This document shows positions 1 through 7,999 of a stretch of DNA of 64,000 nucleotides, in pieces. How positions within the stretch are numbered: position 1 is the stretch's first letter; the number at the start of each line of letters is the position of its first letter. The notes under the pieces are model-generated. The model saw only the letters and a program-made list of their open reading frames with translations. It did not search any database and was not told the origin of the DNA. Both the position numbers and the translations under genes were made by a program. The DNA comes from Halomonas sp. CUBES01 (GTDB taxonomy: Bacteria; Pseudomonadota; Gammaproteobacteria; Pseudomonadales; Halomonadaceae), in assembly GCF_020991005.1 (NCBI RefSeq), contig NZ_JAJLLW010000001.1, positions 620,001 through 684,000 on the forward strand, read 5' to 3'.

Positions 1-521
1 GCGAAAAACCCACCGCTAAAATAGGTCTGTTGCGTTACAGCTTGCTGCAAGCCACGCGTCGCGCCGCCGGTGCGCCGGGGCCAAGGGAGCTGGCAAAGCT
101 GGCGCTGCTGAACGTCATGGATATTTTCCTCGCCCTGCTGCCACTGGTGTTTGCCATTGGCACGGTCGCGCTGATTCTCGCCGAATTTACCCCGCTATTT
201 ACATGGCTTTCCTATCCCATGGTCCCGGTGCTGGAGCTGCTGCGAATTCCCGAGGCGGAAGCGGCAGCGCCCGCGACGCTGGTGGGCTTTGCCGACATGT
301 TTCTGCCGGCGGTACTGGCGACCAATATCGAAAGCGAGCTCACCCGCTTTGTGATTGCCTGCCTGTCGCTCACTCAGTTGATCTACATGTCGGAAATCGG
401 CGCGCTGCTGCTCAAGTCGAAGATCCCGATCAAGCTCTGGGAACTGGTGGCGATCTTCCTGCTGCGGACCGCCATTACGCTGCCGATCATTGCCTTTATG
501 GCCCATACGTTTTTCTTCTAA
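1..521 (+). CDS. YjiH-like membrane protein, C-terminal part (5' end outside window)
   Basis: The reading frame is already open at base 3, so the gene begins before the window. The visible part is about 170 residues, mostly hydrophobic, with perhaps four membrane helices. It reads like the C-terminal half of YjiH/nucleoside-recognition (Gate) domain membrane proteins, for example around the NVMDIFLALLPLVFAIGT and ATNIESELTRF stretches. Members of this family are putative transporters with poorly known substrates. The stop lies 10 bases before the ThDP enzyme start, so it is probably the first visible gene of the same operon. The substrate cannot be deduced; a link to the downstream catabolic enzymes is inference from position. 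Confidence 0.65.
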   Translation, partial: EKPTAKIGLLRYSLLQATRRAAGAPGPRELAKLALLNVMDIFLALLPLVFAIGTVALILAEFTPLFTWLSYPMVPVLELLRIPEAEAAAPATLVGFADMFLPAVLATNIESELTRFVIACLSLTQLIYMSEIGALLLKSKIPIKLWELVAIFLLRTAITLPIIAFMAHTFFF

Positions 522-531
522 GGGGCCTGCA

Positions 532-2202
532 ATGAACACTAGCGTAACGAGCAATCAATCCACCTATCCAGCACCCCTGACCTGTGCCGAGCTGCTGATC
601 CGTTTGCTGCGCGATACCTACGGTGTCAGCACACTGTTCGGCATTCCCGGCGTGCATACCGTGGAGCTGTATCGCGGGCTGGAAGGCAGCGATGTACAGC
701 ATGTCACACCGCGCCATGAGCAGGGGGCGGGGTTTATGGCCGACGGCTATGCCCGGGCCAGCGGCCAGCCGGGGGTGTGCCTGATTATCACCGGGCCAGG
801 AATGACCAATATGGCCACCGCCATGGGCCAAGCCCTGGCGGACTCCATTCCCATGCTGGTGATCTCCAGCGTGAACCGTCGCGATACCCTGGGTATGGGC
901 CAAGGGCGGCTCCACGAGCTGCCCAGCCAGCAGCAGATGATCAGCGGCGTTGCGCGGTTTAGTCATACGCTGCTGGACGCCAACACACTGCCCGAGGTGC
1001 TGGCCCGTGCCTTTGCTGTCTTTAATGGCGCACGCCCCGGCCCAGTGCATATCGAAATCCCCATCGACCTGTTTAACGCGCCGATAAATGAACCGGCCAG
1101 TTGGCAGGCACCTACGCTCTATCGTGCTGCTCCCGACCCGGAAGGGCTTGCCGAAGCTGCCCGACTGCTGCAGGCGGCGAAGCAACCCTTGGTGCTTTTG
1201 GGCGGTGGCTGCGTGGCAGCGCCAGAGGCGGCCCGAGCACTGGTAGAACAGCTGGATGCGCCCACGGTCACGACCATCAATGCCAAAGGCCTGCTGGGTC
1301 GTGGCCATCCGCTGGATCTGGGTGCTAACGCCGCGCTACCCGCGGTGCGTGAACTGGCGGTCAATGCGGATGTGGTTCTGGCCGTCGGCACCGAGCTTGG
1401 CGAGACCGACTACGACGTTGTGTTTGATGGTGGCTTTCATCTCAGTGGCACGCTGATTCGTATTGATCTCGACCCAGAGCAGCTGGTGCGCAACCAGCGC
1501 GTAACGTTGGGACTGGTGGGCGATGCCGGGCGTAGCCTTGAACTGCTGCTTAAGCACTTCCCCGAGCCACTAAACCGCCACGGCAAGGCGCGAACCGCGT
1601 CCGCATTGAGGGCGCTAAACCTTCACAACGACCCGGCCTTCAGCGACTTTGTGCCGCTGTATGCAACGCTTGCCGAGCATCTGCCCGAGGCCATTCTGGT
1701 GGGCGACTCCACCGCGCCGGTGTATGCCGGTAACCACCTGGTCAGCCAGCCCGCGCCCAGGCGTTACTTCAATGCCTCGACGGGTTACGGCACCTTGGGT
1801 TATGGGCTGCCGGCGGCGCTGGGCGCACAGCTGGCGCGAGCGGATCTACCGGTGGTAGCGCTGGTAGGCGATGGAGGAGTGATGTTTACGCTCTCGGAAA
1901 TCGCCACCGCCGTAGAAGCGCGTCTGCCGGTGGTGATTGTGCTCTGGCACAACGCCGGTTTTGAGGAGATTCGCCGCTATATGGATGCCAACGGTGTGGC
2001 GCGCCTGGGCGTGGATATTCAGGCGCCCAACTTCCTCACCCTAGCCGAAAGCTTTGGCTGCCCTGGCGCCTTGGTGGAAAGCCCCGCCGAACTCGCCAGC
2101 GCGCTCGCCAACCGCGAAGCGACCGGACCAGTACTGATCGAAATTGATGCCGCTGCCTGGCAGAAAAGCCTGATATCAACAGGAGATAACAATGAAGAAT
2201 AA
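532..2202 (+). CDS. ThDP-dependent decarboxylase, AruI-like (5-guanidino-2-oxopentanoate decarboxylase-like)
   Basis: A 556-residue three-domain ThDP enzyme of the acetolactate synthase/benzoylformate decarboxylase superfamily. The N-terminal PYR domain carries the cofactor-activating Glu63 in RHEQGAGFMADGYAR. The C-terminal PP domain carries the ThDP motif starting GDGG at residues 446-449 and ending near HN at 473-474. The overall sequence resembles proteins annotated as 2-ketoarginine decarboxylase (AruI), which make 4-guanidinobutanal. The BADH-like aldehyde dehydrogenase downstream would suit such an aldehyde product. No aminotransferase (AruH) or guanidinobutyrase is visible, so the exact 2-oxo acid is unproven; another branched or amino-substituted 2-oxo acid is possible. 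The start at 532 was chosen over an in-frame 490 codon that lies inside the upstream gene. Confidence 0.7.
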   Translation: MNTSVTSNQSTYPAPLTCAELLIRLLRDTYGVSTLFGIPGVHTVELYRGLEGSDVQHVTPRHEQGAGFMADGYARASGQPGVCLIITGPGMTNMATAMGQALADSIPMLVISSVNRRDTLGMGQGRLHELPSQQQMISGVARFSHTLLDANTLPEVLARAFAVFNGARPGPVHIEIPIDLFNAPINEPASWQAPTLYRAAPDPEGLAEAARLLQAAKQPLVLLGGGCVAAPEAARALVEQLDAPTVTTINAKGLLGRGHPLDLGANAALPAVRELAVNADVVLAVGTELGETDYDVVFDGGFHLSGTLIRIDLDPEQLVRNQRVTLGLVGDAGRSLELLLKHFPEPLNRHGKARTASALRALNLHNDPAFSDFVPLYATLAEHLPEAILVGDSTAPVYAGNHLVSQPAPRRYFNASTGYGTLGYGLPAALGAQLARADLPVVALVGDGGVMFTLSEIATAVEARLPVVIVLWHNAGFEEIRRYMDANGVARLGVDIQAPNFLTLAESFGCPGALVESPAELASALANREATGPVLIEIDAAAWQKSLISTGDNNEE

Positions 2203-3502
2203 TCAAGTGCTCGGCCAGGACACCCTGTCTGCCGACGACGTTGAACACAGCCTTGGGCTGCCGGGAACCTTTGCCCTGTGGCTCGGCGCCAACGTGGTGG
2301 TCACCACCATCCTGACCGGCATGTTTTTAGTCCCTGACCTGACCTTCCAACATGCCATGCTGCTGATCTTGATTGGTTCGGCGATCGGCATCATCCCGCT
2401 GGTATTGATCGGGGTGATGGGCCAGCAAACCGGCATGACCACCATGGTGCTGGCGCGGGGCACCTTTGGTAGAAAAGGCGCTAATTTCCCCGCCTGGGTG
2501 AATCTATTGGCGCTGATAGCGTGGAGCTGGATCCAGGCGCTGCTCGCCGGCATGAGTCTGGACTACGCCGTGGAAAGCCTGACCGGTTACTCCAATGTCG
2601 CGCTCTTCACGGTTATCTGTGAATCCCTGGTGGTGCTGATTGCCCTGCGTGGTCACCTGGGGATCGAGAAAGTCGAGAAGATAGCGGCCTTGCTGATGTT
2701 AGGGCTCTCGGCGGTGGTGCTGTTCGCGCTCAATCGCCATTATGACCTGCCGAGCATCACCCAGTTGGAGCCCGAAGGCGTTCTGGGTGGCGGCGTGGTG
2801 TTCGATATCGTGGTCGCGACGGCGTTTTCCTGGATTCCATTGGCGGCGGATTACAACCGCCACTGCCGCTCGCTAAAAGCCGCTGTGGTGGGCACTTGGG
2901 GCGGCTACGTGGTGGCAACGCTGGTAGCGATGGGGCTGGGCGCCACGGTATCAGCGCTGTCGATCAGCGTGGGTATGGCGCCAACCTACGACCCGACGAC
3001 CCTGCTTAGCGGCTTCGGTTTCGGCCTGCCCGCCGCTCTGGTGATTTTCTTCTCGGTACTGACCACCAACGTGATGTGCGTCTATAGCGCCACGCTTTCG
3101 TTCATGAGCGTGCGGCCCAAGGTGCCGTTCTGGAAACCGGCGTTGATTATTGGCGTCGTGTCCGTGATCGGTGCGCTCATCCCCGGCATTCTCGATCAGT
3201 TCCAGACCTTTCTACTAATCATTGGCAGCGTCTTTATTCCCGCCTTTTCACTGATGATCGTCGATTACTACCTGCTGGGCCGCCAGCGCTATACCTCGGC
3301 ACAGCTGATCCAGGCGGAACATAGCCTTCCCGCCTTCAACTGGCTGGCGCTGGGCAGTTACGCGGTCGGGGCGTTACTGGCTTACTACTGGAACTGGGTC
3401 GCACCGCTTGATTTTGGCGCGTCGCTGCCGGTTTTCGTGATTACCGGTGCGCTCTATTTTGTGGTCAGCAAGGTTGCCCTCGCCAAGCGGGTGCCCGCAT
3501 GA
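2192..3502 (+). CDS. NCS1-family permease (cytosine permease-like)
   Basis: A 436-residue integral membrane protein with about 12 hydrophobic segments. It has the layout of the nucleobase:cation symporter-1 family, resembling CodB-type cytosine permeases, including WLGANVVVTTILTG near the N-terminus and FSWIPLAADYNRH in the middle. Its start overlaps the decarboxylase stop by 11 bases behind an AGGAGA-type ribosome site, which implies translational coupling. NCS1 proteins import purines, pyrimidines, hydantoins and related compounds with H+ or Na+. In this operon it probably imports the substrate of the neighbouring enzymes; the identity of that substrate is inference only. Confidence 0.8.
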   Translation: MKNNQVLGQDTLSADDVEHSLGLPGTFALWLGANVVVTTILTGMFLVPDLTFQHAMLLILIGSAIGIIPLVLIGVMGQQTGMTTMVLARGTFGRKGANFPAWVNLLALIAWSWIQALLAGMSLDYAVESLTGYSNVALFTVICESLVVLIALRGHLGIEKVEKIAALLMLGLSAVVLFALNRHYDLPSITQLEPEGVLGGGVVFDIVVATAFSWIPLAADYNRHCRSLKAAVVGTWGGYVVATLVAMGLGATVSALSISVGMAPTYDPTTLLSGFGFGLPAALVIFFSVLTTNVMCVYSATLSFMSVRPKVPFWKPALIIGVVSVIGALIPGILDQFQTFLLIIGSVFIPAFSLMIVDYYLLGRQRYTSAQLIQAEHSLPAFNWLALGSYAVGALLAYYWNWVAPLDFGASLPVFVITGALYFVVSKVALAKRVPA

Positions 3503-4233
3503 GCCTTGAGCGCATCAATGCACAGCAGTGGTACCGTACCGCCCCCAAGGCGGACGGTATCACCCTGATCGACGAGCCGTGGATCAAGCCGTTTTATCGC
3601 TGCAATATCTGGCATGTCCAGGGCAGCAAGCGGGGCATGGTCGTGGACTTTGGCCTGGGCGCGGTGCCGCTACGTCAGCACGTAGCGCAACTTGCCGAGC
3701 GTGACCTGCTGGCGGTGGCCAGCCACACGCACTTTGACCATATCGGCGCCGCCCACGAGTTTGGCTGTTGCCATGTGCATGCCGCTGAGACGGACATCCT
3801 GGCTTCACCCGACAACACGCGCACCCTGGCCGACCAGTTTCTCAGCGATGACATGTTTGAGGCGCTCCCTGCCAAGCCTTATTCGCACAGCCGCTACCGC
3901 ATCACGGCACCGCAGCAGGTGTGCCCGCTGGCGGATGGCGAAATACTGGACTTGGGGAACCGGCAGTGGGAGGTGATCCATACGCCGGGCCACTCCCCCG
4001 GCGGCATCGCCCTGTGGGAGGCGGCCACCCAGACGCTGATCTCGGGCGATCTGATTTACGATGGCCCGCTTATTGAAGACCTCTGGCACAGCGATCTTAG
4101 CGACTACGCTGCCAGCATGCGGCGGCTGCGCAAGCTGCCCGTCCGCACCGTCCACGGCGGCCATTTCCCCAGCTTTAGCGGCCAGCATCTCACAACGCTC
4201 ATCGATGATTGGCTTCGCCAACACGACCTCTAA
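3499..4233 (+). CDS. MBL-fold metallo-hydrolase
   Basis: A 244-residue metallo-beta-lactamase-fold protein. The signature HTHFDH (His76, His78, Asp80, His81) binds the metal pair; further likely ligands are the His residues of HTPGHSPGG (about 161 and 165) and the Asp of SGDLIYDG. It has no signal peptide and should be cytosolic. It overlaps the permease stop in an ATGA arrangement and precedes the aldehyde dehydrogenase by 13 bases, so it belongs to the operon. MBL enzymes cleave thioesters, lactones, amides or phosphoesters; no motif here narrows that down. A role in hydrolysing an imported amide, ring or thioester substrate is possible but not shown. Confidence 0.8.
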   Translation: MSLERINAQQWYRTAPKADGITLIDEPWIKPFYRCNIWHVQGSKRGMVVDFGLGAVPLRQHVAQLAERDLLAVASHTHFDHIGAAHEFGCCHVHAAETDILASPDNTRTLADQFLSDDMFEALPAKPYSHSRYRITAPQQVCPLADGEILDLGNRQWEVIHTPGHSPGGIALWEAATQTLISGDLIYDGPLIEDLWHSDLSDYAASMRRLRKLPVRTVHGGHFPSFSGQHLTTLIDDWLRQHDL

Positions 4234-4246
4234 AGGAGCCTCGACA

Positions 4247-5719
4247 ATGCCCATGACCTCCCAGACCGATTACCCTTCGGTTGTTGACCACCAATTCATC
4301 AACAACCAATGGGTGCCCTCGGCGAGCACCCGCCTGCTCGACGTGATGAACCCCTACCGCGAAGAGCGGATTGCCCAGGTTACGGCAGGTGACGCCGCGG
4401 ATGTCGACGCCGCCGTCAACGCCGCAAAGCTGGCGCAGCCCGTCTGGCAGGCGCTGGGCGGAACCGCACGGGCAAAATACCTTGACGGGTTTGCCGATGC
4501 ACTGGAAGCCCGTCGGGAAGCGCTCATGGCGCTTTCGGCCACCAACAACGGTAAGCCGCTGGCAGAAGCGGGGATCGATCTTGACGACGCCATTGCCTGC
4601 TATCGCTACTACGCCGGGCAGGCCAGGGCGCTGGATGCCCGCCAGGGCGAGTTGGTCAGCGTGGAAATGGAGGGTGTTGAAGCCCGCTGTTACCACGACC
4701 CTGTCGGCGTGGTAGGGCTGATTGCCCCGTGGAACTTCCCGCTGGTGACCAGCGCCTGGAAGCTGGCCCCCGCGTTGGCCGCGGGCTGTACCGCCGTGCT
4801 CAAACCGTCGGAAGTCACGCCGCTCCCCGAGCGGGTGCAGGCAGAGATTGCCCTTGAGATCGGTCTGCCTGCGGGCGTGCTGAATCTTCTCAATGGCGAC
4901 GGCGAAGGCATCGGCGCGCCGCTAACCCGCCATCCCGGTGTGGATAAAGTCTCCTTTACGGGCAGTAATCAGGTGGGCGAAGCGGTGATGAAAGCCGCAG
5001 CCAACCGCTCTGCTAACGTATCGCTGGAGTTAGGCGGGAAATCCCCCGTTCTGGTGATGGAAGACGCTGACCCCGCTCAGGCCGCCGACTGGGTGATGGC
5101 AGGCATCTACTTCAACGCCGGGCAAATCTGTTCCGCGACTTCGCGTTTATTGGTGCACAAAGATATAGCGGAAGCGCTCTACGCCGCCCTTGCCGAACGG
5201 ATGGATGCGCTGACATTGGGCGACCCGCTGGCGGAAGGCACCGACTTAGGCCCGATGACCAGCGCCAAGCAGCGCGACGCGGTTCAGGGCTATCTGGACC
5301 TGGCCGAACAGGAAGGCCTGAAGGCAGTGCGCGACGGGCGGCACCGCACGCTGCCAGCGAAGGGCTACTTCCTGGCGCCTACGCTCTACCGCGATGTGCC
5401 GGTGGATAGCCGCCTGTGGAAAGAAGAAATTTTTGGCCCGGTGCTCTGTGCACGAAGTGTCGCCAGCGAAGCTGAAGCCATCCAACTTGCCAACGACAGC
5501 GACTACGGCCTGGCGGCCACCGTCATCAGCGGCGACCCCGAGCGCGCCAAACGCATCGGCCGCAAGCTCAAAGCCGGTAGCATCTGGTACAACAGCGAGC
5601 AGTTGGTGCTCCCCGAAACCGGCTGGGGCGGCTTCAAACGCAGCGGCATCGGCCGCGAACTCGGCCCTTGGGGGCTCAGTGCGTACCTGGAAGTGAAGCA
5701 TGTGGTGGGGCCTGCCTAG
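4247..5719 (+). CDS. NAD(P)-dependent aldehyde dehydrogenase, betaine/aminoaldehyde type
   Basis: A 490-residue aldehyde dehydrogenase. The catalytic Cys295 lies in NAGQICSATSRL, the general base Glu261 in LELGGKSP, and the Rossmann contact region in SFTGS. The C-terminal GGFKRSGIGRELGPWGL block is typical of betaine aldehyde and omega-aminoaldehyde dehydrogenases (ALDH9/10-like). It would oxidise an amino- or guanidino-substituted aldehyde to the acid, the step expected after a ThDP decarboxylase that releases 4-guanidinobutanal or a relative. Start 4247 follows an AAAGGAG site by 7 bases; an upstream in-frame extension lies inside the MBL gene and was rejected. Substrate specificity is inferred. 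Confidence 0.85.
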   Translation: MPMTSQTDYPSVVDHQFINNQWVPSASTRLLDVMNPYREERIAQVTAGDAADVDAAVNAAKLAQPVWQALGGTARAKYLDGFADALEARREALMALSATNNGKPLAEAGIDLDDAIACYRYYAGQARALDARQGELVSVEMEGVEARCYHDPVGVVGLIAPWNFPLVTSAWKLAPALAAGCTAVLKPSEVTPLPERVQAEIALEIGLPAGVLNLLNGDGEGIGAPLTRHPGVDKVSFTGSNQVGEAVMKAAANRSANVSLELGGKSPVLVMEDADPAQAADWVMAGIYFNAGQICSATSRLLVHKDIAEALYAALAERMDALTLGDPLAEGTDLGPMTSAKQRDAVQGYLDLAEQEGLKAVRDGRHRTLPAKGYFLAPTLYRDVPVDSRLWKEEIFGPVLCARSVASEAEAIQLANDSDYGLAATVISGDPERAKRIGRKLKAGSIWYNSEQLVLPETGWGGFKRSGIGRELGPWGLSAYLEVKHVVGPA

Positions 5720-5734
5720 CTCTTACCTAAAGCT

Positions 5735-5756
5735 CCCGCTGACAATGTCAGGCGGG
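5735..5756. terminator. Candidate bidirectional hairpin terminator
   Basis: An inverted repeat, CCCGC TGACA against TGTCA G GCGGG with a one-base loop and one bulged G, sits between two convergent genes. There is no clear U-run on either side, so termination efficiency is uncertain. Confidence 0.4.
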
Positions 5757-5763
5757 CCGCTTG

Positions 5764-6636
5764 CTAGTCATCTGCCGGCAAAATCCTGCCTGGGTTCATC
5801 AATCCCTTGGGGTCGAACAAAGTTTTAACGCCCTGGACCAACTCCCGCTCAAGTGGCGATAAGCGCGCCAGATAGGGCGCTTGCTTGGTTCGACCAATGC
5901 CGTGTTCGGCGCTGATGCTGCCATGGAAGTCGTCGAGCACGTCAAACAGTCGTTCTTCAAGGTCGTGGAGGTGGGCTTTTTTCTCACTGTCGGCCATGGC
6001 CATGGGCGGCAGTATATTGAAGTGCAGGTTGCCGTCGCCGACATGCCCGTAGGCAATGATCTCGCACTCGGGCGAAGCGGCCATCACGGTTTCGCTCGCC
6101 TGGGTAACGAAGTCGGGAAGTGCCGAGATGGGCACGGAAATATCGGTGCGCAGGTGCTCACCGCGCCGTCGCTGGCCTTCCAGCATGCTCTCGCGGAACT
6201 GCCAGAGCTGGGCGGATTGGGTATCGCTAGATGCCAGGGCGCCATCAAGTACCCACTCCCGCTCCATGCCTGTTTCAAGCAGCTGTTCAAGCATAGCGCT
6301 CAGGTCTATCGGGCCTGTGGCGGCGACTTCCATCAACACATACCAGGGATAGGCGCTTTCCAGTGGGTCGCGCAGCTCAGGTGTGGCTTCGATGGCCAGC
6401 TCGATGCAGCGGCGGGGGATCAGCTCGAAGGCGGTCAGCAGGTCGCAACAGTCGCGACGCGCCAGACCGTACAGATCGATCACCGCCTGTACCGATGGCA
6501 GGCCGAGCAGCGCGGTGCGGTTTTGGGTAAGGCGTGGGGAGAGTTTAAGCACCGCGCTGCTCGGTCTGTCATCGGGTGACCTCAGGGGAAGCGCCGCTGG
6601 AGGTGGCGCATCAGCTCGCGAATACCGTAGGTCCAT
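5764..6636 (-). pseudogene. FAD-linked oxidase (GlcD/D-lactate dehydrogenase family), 5'-truncated remnant
   Basis: The 290-residue frame contains only the C-terminal half of an FAD-linked oxidase. It starts recognisably at about residue 28 (VLKLSPRL), runs through the FAD-oxidase C domain with YGHVGDGNLHFNI, and ends with the SAEHGIGRTK block and a LMNPGRIL tail. The N-terminal FAD-binding PCMH domain, roughly the first 190 residues of the usual 450-480, is absent. The first 27 or so residues are a frame overlapping the 3' end of the xylX-like gene and do not look like this family. The simplest reading is a deletion that joined the xylX end to the middle of the oxidase gene. The remaining frame is intact, so the loss may be recent. 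It could not bind FAD in the usual way. Confidence 0.75.
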
Positions 6637-7772
6637 GGCGGTAATTGATCGCTTCTGCCCACCGGGTTGACCAGCGCGCCGAGCGCTGGCGTCGCAATGA
6701 TGACGCGGTCACCCAGGTGGTGGGTGAAGCCTTGACCTTCGCCGTCACGATCCTGAATCGGCGAAAACATGGTGCCCAGGAACAGCATGAAGCCATCGGG
6801 GTATTGGTGATGGTCGCCGATGGTCTGGTTGACCAGGTCCAACGGGTCGCGGCTGATTTCGCGCATATCGCTCTCGCCCTGGAGCAGGAAGTCGTCATCC
6901 TCACCCTCAATGCGCAGTGATACCTGGCAGCTGCGCACGCTGTCGATATCGAAGTGGTCATCGAACAGCCGAATGAAGGGGCCCATGGAGCAGGAGGCGT
7001 TGTTGTCTTTTGCCTTGCCGAGCAGCAGGGCGCTACGCCCTTCCACGTCGCGCAGGTTGACGTCGTTGCCCAGGGTGGCGCCGCGCACCTGACCGCGGCT
7101 GTCCACCGCCAGGACAATTTCCGGCTCGGGGTTATTCCACTGCGAGGACGGGTGCAGGCCCACCGGGGTGCCGAAGCCTACCGATGAGAGCGGCTGGGCC
7201 TTGGTAAATACCTCCGCATCCGGGCCGATCCCGACTTCCATGTACTGAGACCAGCCGCCGCGCGCCTGCAGGGCTTTTTTAAGCGACATCGCCTCGTCAG
7301 AGCCCGGCTTTATCTTGGAAAGATCTTTGCCGATTAGCGCCTGCAAGTCGTCGCGCAGCTCGGCCGCCCGGGCCGAATCGCCGCCTGCCTGCTCCTCGAT
7401 GACCCGTTCCAGCAGGCTGACGGCAAAGGTAACGCCGCAGGCTTTAACGGCCTGCACATCGCAAGGGGCCAGCAGGTAGGGCGCTGGGTGCTTGGGGTGC
7501 TGGGAGTTTGCCAGCAGCGTTTCGATGCTGCCCAGCGTGTGGCCTTCCGCCCGACGCACGACATCCTGGGCGTCGTCGCGCTCCAGCAGGTCTGCCATGG
7601 TGGGGCCAAACGCGGTAATGTCGATGACCTGGCCGTTTTTCACCGTCACCAGCGACGGCCCCGTCGCATCTTGCCAAACGCGGCCGACAAGCAAGGCGTT
7701 ATCTGGTTCAGGAAGAAGAGCGTGGTGGGGAAGCGCGTCCGTCGAGGATAGAGGTTGCGTGGGGGGGGTCAT
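6582..7772 (-). CDS. xylX: 2-keto-3-deoxy-pentonate dehydratase, XylX-like (FAH superfamily)
   Basis: About 396 residues from the ATG at 7772; an in-frame GTG at 7820 is less likely because its purine-rich stretch is too close. The sequence closely follows Caulobacter XylX: LKACGVTFAVSLLERVIEE-type stretch, WSQYMEVGIGPDAEVFTK, WNNPEPEIVLAVDSRGQ, NDVNLRDVEGRSALLL and KDNNASCSMGPF. XylX removes water from 2-keto-3-deoxy-D-xylonate to give alpha-ketoglutarate semialdehyde in the Weimberg pathway. FAH-fold acidic metal ligands sit in the EPEIVLAVD region. It is divergent from the xylonate dehydratase gene across a 180-base promoter region holding the shared 23-bp element. The 3' end overlaps the truncated FAD oxidase frame. 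Confidence 0.85.
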   Translation of the reverse strand: MTPPTQPLSSTDALPHHALLPEPDNALLVGRVWQDATGPSLVTVKNGQVIDITAFGPTMADLLERDDAQDVVRRAEGHTLGSIETLLANSQHPKHPAPYLLAPCDVQAVKACGVTFAVSLLERVIEEQAGGDSARAAELRDDLQALIGKDLSKIKPGSDEAMSLKKALQARGGWSQYMEVGIGPDAEVFTKAQPLSSVGFGTPVGLHPSSQWNNPEPEIVLAVDSRGQVRGATLGNDVNLRDVEGRSALLLGKAKDNNASCSMGPFIRLFDDHFDIDSVRSCQVSLRIEGEDDDFLLQGESDMREISRDPLDLVNQTIGDHHQYPDGFMLFLGTMFSPIQDRDGEGQGFTHHLGDRVIIATPALGALVNPVGRSDQLPPWTYGIRELMRHLQRRFP

Positions 7773-7879
7773 AGCATTTGCGCTCTCGCCAGGTGCCGGT
7801 CGGCGAGAAGGTGAAAGCACCTTCCCGGCGGGGCTCGGCGTGGTTTATGTAAAGTGTCGGCACCCTAGCCGTTCGCTAA

Positions 7880-7923
7880 ATGTCTAACGCTTTGCAAGTA
7901 TGTTCAACATATACTTTTGTATG
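7880..7923. promoter_or_regulatory. Shared operator element, copy 1 (xylX/xylD divergent region)
   Basis: Bases 7901-7923 are identical to 15206-15228. Inside lies the 11-bp palindrome ATGTTCAACAT (7900-7910) and an ATAC-N4-GTAT dyad. A degenerate partner, ATGTCTAACGC, is centred 20 bases upstream (7880-7890), the same spacing as in the second copy. The GT-N3-AC core fits the operator type of FadR-subfamily GntR regulators, and such a gene lies at 10779. It sits about 110 bases before the minus-strand start at 7772 and 77 before the plus-strand start at 8000. Binding is inferred. Confidence 0.65.
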
Positions 7924-7999
7924 TGTCGACGACGCGATCAAGACAGCGTACCTTCGTGGTAATTTTCTTTTAACCGTGTTTTAAGGGTGGAGCGACACC

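Noticed and set aside
4061..4246. N-terminal extension of the aldehyde dehydrogenase into the MBL gene
   Set aside because: The extension overlaps the MBL coding region and the ATG at 4247 has a proper ribosome site and family-standard N-terminus.
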